From: Nephrocerus scutellatus
Taxonomy: Eukaryota > Arthropoda > Insecta > Diptera > Pipunculidae
Direction of reading: 5' to 3'
Assembly: GCA_947095585.1 (NCBI GenBank)
Contig: OX352765.1
Location: 76,491,976 to 76,555,975, forward strand
DNA: 64,000 bases
The stretch's first letter is position 1. Each line of letters opens with the position of its first letter. The notes beneath the pieces are model-generated. The model worked only from the letters and a program-made list of their open reading frames with translations. It was not told where the DNA came from and did no database searches. The position numbers were made by a program, and so were the translations under genes. This document shows positions 57,063 through 64,000 of this stretch, piece after piece.

Positions 57063-58360
57063 TGCCTTCAGGTGGGTCTAGAGGGGGTCTTGAGGAGATA
57101 TAAAGACTGTTTTGAGTGGGATGTTGATTGGCTTTTGAGGTAGTTTTGAGGGTGTCTTGAGTTGATGTTAAGGGAGTATTAATGGTGTTACTTGAGGCGG
57201 TCTTGATGGTCGTTTGGAGGGGGTGTTAAGGGGATCTTGAGCCTTGAGCGGGTTCTTGAAGGGTATTGGGTGTGGTCTTGAGGGCTTGAGGGAGGTTTGA
57301 GGGTATTCTTTAGGGAGTTTTGTGGGGGTTTAAGGAGAGTTTGAGAGGGTCTTGAGTGGAGACCTGAAGGGGGTTGTAACGTAATCTTGAGAAGGTTTTG
57401 AGAGGGGTCTTGATGGAGTTCTGGGTGGATCTTCAGAGGGTATTGAGGGAGTCTTAAGGAGATATTGAGGAGGTCTTAACGGGGTTTTAAGGGTGTTCCC
57501 CTGGTGGTCTTGAGGGGAGTCTTGATTGCGTTTTTAGTATGCTCAGGGGATTTTGGGAGTGCCTTGAGTAGAGTCTTAAGAGGGTTTTGTGGTCGTCTTA
57601 ATGGGCTTTAAAAGGGGACTTGAGGAGGTTTAAGAGGGTCTTGAGTGAGGTCTTAAGTGGGTTTTGAGGGGTCTTAAGGTAATCTTGAGTGGGGTCTTGA
57701 GGGTTTCTTAGCAGGGGTCGTGGGGTGGTCTTGACGGCGTCTCGAGGTTGTTTTGTGAGGATCTTTAGTAGCGTCTTTGGTGGTCTTAAGGGTTTTTTTG
57801 AGGGGATTATGAGAGGGTCATGAGTTGAGCATTGAGTGGGTCTTAAGAAGGTTTTGTGGTGGTCTTGAGGTGGTCTTGAGGGGATTTTAAGACGGTCGTG
57901 AGTGGAGTATTGAGATGAGGCTTAGGTGGTCTTGAGGGGGTCTTAAGGGAGTAATGATGGGGGTTGTAACGTGGTATTAACGGGATCTTAAGAGAGTCTT
58001 TAGTAGTCTTCAGGAGGGTCCAGAGGGGGTTTTGTAAGGTGCTGAAGAGGTCCTTAGGTGGTATTAAGGGGATCTTGAGTAGATTTTGATAGGGTCTTGA
58101 GTGTAGTCTTGAGGGGGTTTTTATGTGTTCTAAAGTGGGGTTTTTTGAGTGTTTTAAAAGGAGTCTTAAGGGTCTTCATGAAATATTGATGTGGGTCCTA
58201 ACGCGGTCTTAACGGGGTCTTAAGGGTGATCTTGAGGGTGGTATTGAGGGGGTCTCTAGCTTGTCTTAAGGTTTTTTTTGGCGGGTCCTCTGTGGGTCCT
58301 TTCAGGGTCTGTTGAAAGTCTTTTGATGGTATTTGGGGGACTTGTGGGTGTCTCCGTATT
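57063..58360. repeat. 1.3 kb G/T-rich minisatellite (GGTCTTGAGGG-type units)
   Basis: Roughly 70-80 degenerate units of 12-20 bp around GGTCTTGAG(G)GGG. The + strand is very poor in C and A. It is related to the arrays inside H2 and H3, whose core is GGTCTTTTGAGG, but here the core is GGTCTTGAGGGG, so it expanded separately. It is followed at 58260-58350 by the H2-type unit (GGTCTGTTGAAAGTCTTTTG). Confidence 0.9.
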
Positions 58361-58438
58361 ACCATTCCATTTGAATAATATTGAAATTTTATATACATAT
58401 ATCATTAAATACTTAAAACTTAAAAAAACAGAATTTTA

Positions 58439-58741
58439 TTAAAGCACAACTAGCCCCCTAAAAGGTAGAAAATAAAAGACGCGGTAGATCTGGAGCAACT
58501 AGAACTGTAATGAAATTAATGAGAATTGCTGGAATGTTTTCAATCTGGAATATTTGTGGCTTAAAAATCTTGAATGTTCTTTTAATCTTGTTATACACCT
58601 GAAATGCTTAGCTCGGTTATTTTAAATTATGTGATTTTGTAAGCCGAAGATGTTCCAGATTTCTATTTAAAACATTCCATGAATTTTCATTTATACCACG
58701 TCTTTTATTTTCTACCTTTTAGGGGGCTAATTATGCTTTAA
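58439..58741. mobile_element. Hairpin MITE with long inverted repeats and TA target duplication
   Basis: The arms TTAAAGCACAACTAGCCCCC and CTAAAAGGTAGAAAATAAAA, GACGCGG (58439-58484) are repeated inverted at 58696-58741, with three or four differences. Further in, TGGAATGTTTTCAATCTGGA and the rc of 58643-58673 (TGGAATGTTTTAAATAGAAA) also pair, so most of the 303 bp folds. TA flanks both ends (58437-58438 and 58742-58743). It has no coding capacity. The TA duplication suggests mobilisation by a Tc1/mariner-type transposase. Confidence 0.78.
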
Positions 58742-58743
58742 TA

Positions 58744-59266
58744 GAAGCCTTTTTTAAAAACAAATTTTTTTAAATAATTTTATTTACTTATTTTTTTATG
58801 AAAAAACTCACCAACTTCTGATAAGTGATAGACATTTCATTTAAATTAACCGGCGACAGTAACTTCCCGTTTGAGCATAAAAAAAATACATATGAAAGGT
58901 GTGACAGTGACAAAACTGACGTGAGACAAAAGCCATCCGAGTGCACTGTGATGAACCTAAGGGCGATCCATTTTAGCTAAGTCGCACTCAATTTCATGTG
59001 TACGTTGCAGTTTTGGTTGACCTACATTTAGAAACGAATACACATGAACGAATGACACATTTTGAAACAAAGCTAAATGCGGAATTGCGTTTGTAGTAGA
59101 TAAAAATAAAAATAAAAGTAATCCAGGATAAATATCTATCACTTGTAGTGGGGTTTTCATTAAGAGCGCCGCATTTTGTTTTTAAAAAAAGAGCGATTTG
59201 AGATATAAAAAAATATATAAAAAATAATATCGAGTTAAAGTATAAATAATGCCATTAATTATGGAA
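58744..59266. other. Unassigned sequence between two DNA elements
   Basis: AT-rich, nothing recognised. Confidence 0.4.
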
Positions 59267-60970
59267 TACAGTCATTGGCAAAATTATTTGAACAATGTAA
59301 TATTTACACCATATCACTTCAATAAAGTTGTATAACTTTTCAAAAATTAAATAAATCACTGATATTGTTGCTTATTACTAATCTTTTGTATATTTATATT
59401 ATATATATAGATAAAAACCAAAACAAAATTTCAAACAGAAATAGTTTAAAGTATGAAAATTACAGTGGCACAATTATTGTAACATCACTTAAGAATGGCA
59501 AAATTATTTGCACAAGTGCAAAAACCGTTCGGAAACACTTCTAAAAGCTGAAAATGGGAAATATTTTTACATTGAATGCAATGATTTTCTTTAGTATAGC
59601 ATTATCTAATAACTTGTGTTTCCTCCTTTTGCCGCAATAACTTCTCCGAGGCCCCTTGGCATTGAATCAGTCAAACCTTTAATTTGCTGCTCCGGGATGG
59701 TACTCCACGCTTCTAAAAAACTTTCCTCGTCTCATCTGCAAATCTTCCCATGTTTTGTGGAATTTTGGACTTCACTAGATGCCAAAAATTTTCTATGACA
59801 TCTATGTCAGGGCTTTGGGGAGGCCATTTAAAAACTTCTTGTCCTACTTCTGATAAAAACTTTTTGATGTTCCAAGCCGTTCATTATCATGTTGGAGAAT
59901 AAAATCGCTCCCAATTGATACTGATCCTGCCACCAGTGCAACATCATTTAGAATCTCTAAATAATGTGACTGTGTCATATGATCAGAGCACCGGACAAGG
60001 GGTCCCACACCACAATATGATATGCATCCCCATATCATAATTTTGCCTCCTTTGGAATGCCTTTTGAGTTCCGTAACAGGTTCTTTGGGTCTTGTTTTTG
60101 AATCGGTGTAATAAAACTTTCGACCATAGCTGCCATCTAAAGAACAAGCAGTCTCGTCAGTCCAAAGCACACTTCTCCAAAAAGCCGCTGGTTTGTTGAT
60201 ATGTTTGTAGCCGAAGCCGCTTTTTTTTTGTGGTATAAAGGGCTTTTTTGTATGACGTAGGCTCGAATTTTATTTTCTTTTAACCTTCCTCGTAACGTTC
60301 TTTCACTAACATTCTCCTCACGATCCTTGTTTAAATCATTTAACACATTTCGAACTTTTCCACATGGGTTACTTCTAAAAGAACGAATAATTCGGAAGTC
60401 TTTCCTTTTCGAAGTAACCCTTTTTCTGCCTCTACCAGTTCGGTTTTTTACACTTCCATGGGTTTTTTGTTATTGAATTTGGTAATAAATTGCTCTTCGA
60501 CTGCAGTGATATTTTGCCGAAAGTTTTGTTGCCGAAGCACCGGTTCCAAATTCTGCAACAATAGCCGCTCGTTACTCGGTGGTTAATTCCCTAGTTCCCT
60601 AATTCCCTAATCCTAGCCATTTAAAAAAGGACAGATGACGCTAAAGTACTAACAATGATTACGAGCATCGCTTTGCATTGAGAAGTTGAAGAGTTTAACT
60701 ACCGTTTTATATCCAGAACTGTTTTTTGCAAATGTGCAAATAATTTTGCCATTGATGTCACAATAATTGTGCCACTGTAATTTTCATACTTTAAACTATT
60801 TCTGATCGAAATATCGTTTTGGTTTTTATTTACCGTTTTAAGATAATATAAAAGATTAGTAATAAGCAACAATATCAGTGATATATTGAATTTTTGAAAA
60901 GTTATACAACTTTATTGAAGTGATATGGTGTAAATATTACATTGTGCAAATAATTTTGCCAATGACTGTA
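59267..60970 (-). mobile_element. Tc1/mariner (Bari-like) element with long IR/DR termini, 1700 bp
   Basis: The element is 59269-60968, flanked by TA (59267-59268, 60969-60970). The ends are CAGTCATTGGCAAAATTATT inverted. The inverted repeats are about 250 bp (59269-59520 and 60715-60968). Each contains a second inner copy of GGCAAAATTATTTGCACA about 220 bp inside the end (59498 and 60730), the IR/DR plan of Bari, Minos and similar elements. Bari1's terminus, as I recall it, begins CAGTCATGGTCAAAATTATT. The two arms differ by several substitutions and an indel near 59400/60840, so the insertion is not fresh. Confidence 0.9.
59640..60630 (-). pseudogene. Tc1-type DD34E transposase, broken by stops and frameshifts
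   Basis: On - strand the start MARIRELGN is at about 60620 and soon hits a stop. The helix-turn-helix region is unreadable in one frame. ERTLRGRLKENKIRAYVIQK (60305-60230) is the end of the DNA-binding domain. The catalytic core is VLWTDETACSLDGSYGRKFY (60175-60115; WTDE holds the first Asp), then GGKIMIWGCISYCGVGPLVR and FILQHDNERLGTSK (59905-59860; HDN is the second Asp). A frame change follows, and SPDIDVIENFWHLVKSKIPQ NM (59815-59755) supplies the third acid (Glu of IEN). Family proteins have about 340 residues in one frame; here at least three frames are needed. The three acidic residues survive although the frame does not. Confidence 0.87.
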
Positions 60971-61700
60971 TATCATCATTCAAATATCCTTAACGAAAAC
61001 TTGTGCACGTGTGCTGGATCTGATTTATTTTTCTAACTTTTTCGCATAAATCGAGCGATGTCCTGATATCGTCTAAAGTATCTAGGTTATTGAGATAGAA
61101 CTTGAACTTGAAATAGTCCGGAGCTGTGAAATCATACGGGCGAGGCGTCCAATTGGCTGGTCCATTTCTGAAGATGTGGCGCCGTCATGGACTACAGAAA
61201 GATGACAACGGCTTTTTTTAGCTTTCAAAAGTTACATTTTAATTATTTAAGTATATACCGGTTTTTGTGATGTGATCCCAAAATGTTTGCCAAACAAACA
61301 AACTCAAAACCCAAAATGAAACAAATAAATTGACAATTTGCAAAAGTTTTCTATTGTTTGGCTCGAATGCATCATCTGCTGATGAGTTTGCATCTTCCTG
61401 CTTACAAGAGTAGCTCACAGAGGGAAAAAGTTTCTTTATATTTCAGTGAATAACTAAATAAGTCTTATTGTTCTTGTCATTGACCTAGGCTCTGTCTAGC
61501 GCTTTTCTTCGCCCTCTGAATCATGGATCATGCATATCAAAATTAGGTCCTTTACCTAACGTTCACAAGTTAACAGTCGATATAATTTTATAATTCCTTT
61601 CTTGTTTTCGTTTATATTTTCCATTATCAGTGTACCACACATCCATGCATACTCATCTCATCCACATCTATATATAACTGTATTGTTCGTCTATTTGCAG
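60971..61700. other. End of the 8.8 kb intron before exon d
   Basis: No element recognised. Ends with acceptor CTATTTGCAG. Confidence 0.5.
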
Positions 61701-61809
61701 AATATACGAAAGCGCGCCGTGGTCCGTCGAGGCATGGAGTCGACCGCTTGAAAGTTGTCCGTTGGCATCGACACGACTAGCTGGAGCTGGAAATAACTCA
61801 TCGTTGAAT
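61701..61809 (+). CDS. Syn1: Syntrophin exon d: middle of PH2
   Basis: The exon reads RIYESAPWSVEAWSRPLESC then PLASTRLAGAGNNSSLN, the Arg being completed by AG from exon c. It matches the conserved alpha/beta syntrophin PH2 block LYD..PW..DAW..P...YPL..TRLV. The acceptor is CTATTTGCAG, ending at 61700, and the donor is GTAAGT at 61810. It is 109 nt: one base plus 36 codons, ending in phase 0. The next intron is only 123 bp, unlike the multi-kilobase introns upstream, so exons d and e sit as a tight pair after an 8.8 kb intron. The exon was too short and offset to stand out as a long open frame; it was placed by protein homology and splice phase. Confidence 0.93.
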
Positions 61810-61932
61810 GTAAGTTGTCGGCAACAGCATGTTTCGCATTGCACACAATGCGTTAGATGTGCAAGTCTGCAGACCTGAACAACTACTGACACTTCTTCTC
61901 TGACTTTCCATTTTTGGACATCTTTTTCGCAG
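61810..61932 (+). other. Short intron between syntrophin exons d and e
   Basis: This 123 bp intron starts GTAAGT and ends TTTTTCGCAG. It interrupts PH2 in phase 0. It is the only short intron of this gene in the window and holds no repeat. Confidence 0.9.
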
Positions 61933-62286
61933 GGACAGCAGACGACCGTTTTTTGTGTCCGATGCGGAACAACTCGTGGCGTTCTGGTCTATTGGTTGAG
62001 ATCGGAGACGCACAGGGATATGGCTGCATGGGCCAGGTCACTCGTTCAGGGATCTCACAACGCTGTCAATTATCAGCGGGAATTCTCGTTTCGTTGCCTG
62101 TACCAGGGGCGGCAGTGTCAATTGGTTGTGCATTTGAATCGTGGATTCTCATTGAACGAATGCGGGTATAATTCTCCAGCGCAGACGAAGACTCCACTGT
62201 GGCAATTTCCTTTCGACAAATTGAAGGGTTCCGCTGACGACAGCAATCGCATGTTGTATCTGGATTTCGGCGACGACGGCGAAATT
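61933..62286 (+). CDS. Syn1: Syntrophin exon e: PH2 C-terminal helix and most of the SU domain
   Basis: This is the longest coding exon (354 nt, 118 codons, phase 0 at both ends). It begins GQQTTVFCVRCGTTRGVLVY and continues through the PH2 C-terminal helix SETHRDMAAWARSLVQG, whose Trp is the hallmark PH residue. It then enters the syntrophin-unique region: REFSFRCLYQGRQCQLVVHL, the segment WQFPFDKLKGSADDSNRMLY and LDFGDDGEI. The PFDKLK.SADD...LYLDFG block is the strongest family signature in the window. The SU domain binds dystrophin-family proteins. The donor GTAAGT is at 62287. The remaining SU sequence (normally a C-terminal block of about 35-45 residues around a CPKPIVF-type motif) is not visible in the remaining 1.7 kb, so the last exon lies past the window. 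Confidence 0.95.
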
Positions 62287-64000
62287 GTAAGTATCCGCAG
62301 ACATTTGAATTAATTTGAATTTTTTTTTGTTTGCAATGGAAAATGTTGCAAGCAAGCTATCCTTTGAAAGAAGGTTTGATGATGGTCTTACTAAGCTATT
62401 AAAATGTCTGGAATTTATTCTATTTTCCTGTGAATATAAAATAAGTTGTCGTCAAAGAATTCGACAATGCGACTACCTACTTTCTGCAAGAAGTTTATTA
62501 CAGCTTATCACTTATATATATGAAGCCTTTTAAGTTTTCAATTGATGTCAGTTGAAAAAGACACAAGAATTTTTTGTGTATCATAGTATTCGGTTCGATC
62601 TGGTAGAAGCGAAAAAACAGAAAATGAAAAGCACTATGTTATACTGACTTCTGTATTATTTCACCCTACAGGTTAAGAATATTTATATTCTTTGAGAATT
62701 TTTGCAAGACTGGCAATTCATTTAAATTATTTAAATAAAATAAAAATTTTTGTTTTAAAACTTGCTATGAAGTGACGCGTGTGATGCATGTGGCGCGTGT
62801 CGCGTGTGGCGCGTGTAAAGTTTCTTCTTCATTGGTCTTAAAACCGTGGCCTGTCTACCCGATTTCGTACCGATGTACCATATATCCTACCGTATATATG
62901 GCTTTACACGTCAAGTTTTCTCTAAGCTCATCTCAAACAAAGAATTTATGTTAAACTTCCTTTGTTTTTATTTTCTGTTTCTCTTATTTTTATTAACTGA
63001 CCCATACCGCCATTGCTCCTCGTTTTTAAATAAAAGTTCGGCTTAGGTCACTTAATTTAAAGGTTATATGAGCCACTTTTATAGCAAATAGAAGTATTCT
63101 AAATTACATTTCAGGTTCTTTCGTTACAAGGTTACTTGTTCGAACGCAAAATAATTTGTAACAACGCTTTTTGTTAAAAAAAATATGCAAATCAACACGA
63201 ACATCTCATCATATTATTTGGAACACAATAGAGGTGCTCTTTTGTGGGAATTTCAAAGAATAAGTTCGTATTTTGCCCCGGAAATTCATTTCTGATGGGT
63301 TTATTTTACATTGGGACCCTTATTCATTTATCACCTCAATCATTTTTCTACCACTCAGATCAAAAATCAATCAATTAATCTTTCATCTTAGTCGTAACAA
63401 AGTAGGAGTTAAACTAAACTAATAAGAACAAACCTAATTAGGGAATTTTTAAGGGGAAGTTGGGGATATTATAAAACAGTCTAGTTATACTGATACAAAT
63501 TAATAAAATGATGCAAAATTAAAATAATAAAGACATTTGTTCATCAATTACACAACTATGCCAAAAGTTACTGAGTTACATAAAAATAAAAGAAAAGACT
63601 GAAATTAGGACAAATCAAGTCAGCAGTCATAGCACGCACTAACTATGTAGGCGCTGATATGGCACGAAATCACACAATCGTGAACAACTTCCTCCGAAAC
63701 ATAGAAAACTGTGGACACAATTACAAACCACATGTAAATATCACCTTCCGAGCAGAACGTACATTCTGTCTCTGAGCCCCAAGCCACAATGACATGTTAG
63801 AAAACATACCAGGTTCGAATGCTATCATTATTAAAATTAAGGAAAAGGGTCTGTTTAATTGTTTGGATTGCCTAAGACCCTAAGTCCAATTTCAATCTTC
63901 GATCCATCTGTGACTCAGCCCAAAACTCTAGCGTCTAGTTCCGGAACATCATTGCACCAGTTTACTCGGTCCAATATTTCTACCTCAAATTTCCTTCCGA
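62287..64000. other. Intron after exon e, running off the window
   Basis: Starts with donor GTAAGT. A GTGTGGCGCGTGTCGCGTGT microsatellite lies at 62775-62818, related to the satellite at 35.6 kb. I searched by eye for the last SU-domain exon (CPKPIVF-like) and did not find it. Confidence 0.55.
62775..62818. repeat. (GTGTSGCGC)n microsatellite
   Basis: GACGCGTGTGATGCATGTGG, CGCGTGTCGCGTGTGGCGCG: short alternating units, also found singly in the arrays at 35650-36080 and 56880-56905. Confidence 0.75.

Overview
This is AT-rich animal DNA from a higher (cyclorrhaphan) fly. It carries five exons of one host gene on the + strand, a syntrophin of the alpha/beta type (Drosophila Syn1-like), spread over 36 kb. 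The rest is intron packed with decayed transposable elements. The fly assignment rests on the protein, which is close to dipteran Syn1 as I remember it, on the TE mix (RTE, LOA-like and jockey-like LINEs, a Bari-like Tc1, a tRNA-SINE whose body resembles a repeat I recall from tephritid and calliphorid flies) and on the (CAA)n and CA/TA microsatellites. I cannot name the species.

Host gene. Exons lie at 26143-26352, 49089-49312, 52820-52902, 61701-61809 and 61933-62286. All have AG/GT splice sites and reading phases that join without a break (210+224+83+109+354 nt). Together they encode the end of the PDZ domain, the second half of the split PH1 domain, the whole PH2 domain and most of the syntrophin-unique (SU) region. 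The first PH1 half and the PDZ exons must lie before the window, since I see none in the 26 kb upstream. The last SU exon must lie after it. The introns are about 22.7, 3.5, 8.8 and 0.12 kb.

Element families, with labels used below. (1) LINE-A: jockey/CR1-like, APE endonuclease plus reverse transcriptase (RT), A-rich tail, at least nine fragments. (2) LINE-L: LOA/I-like, with RNase H and a C-terminal Cys/His region, at 6.9-8.5, 37.4-39.7, 43.0-45.6 and 45.5-46.5 kb. (3) RTE-like LINE: one long copy at 9.96-12.82 kb, a second inverted at 27.9-29.85 kb, and small scraps. (4) Helitrons: two abutting copies at 1.75-3.6 kb and one inverted at 27.05-27.86 kb, carrying a pyrimidine/purine-skewed minisatellite and a helicase remnant. 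(5) S-element: an unassigned non-autonomous element with shared ends and a variable number of about 110-120 bp GGGCCC-containing repeats, about nine copies. (6) DNA elements with intact boundaries: a 388 bp hAT-like MITE with 8 bp target-site duplication (TSD), a 303 bp hairpin MITE with TA TSD, and a 1700 bp Tc1/Bari-like element with long IR/DR termini.

Layout. 0-26 kb: upstream intron with Helitrons, S-element, LINE-L, RTE and LINE-A copies. 26-49 kb: first large intron, with an inverted Helitron and RTE, a 0.9 kb segmental duplication split by 2.9 kb, and nested LINE-L and S-element. 49-53 kb: short intron filled by two antisense LINE-A copies. 53-61.7 kb: intron with LINE-A, SINE, a 1.3 kb minisatellite, the hairpin MITE and the Tc1 element. 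61.7-64 kb: PH2/SU exons.

I found no intact transposase or polymerase, and no prokaryote-type system. The best candidates for something undescribed are the S-element, the minisatellite/linker/S-element composite, and the sharply bounded MITEs.
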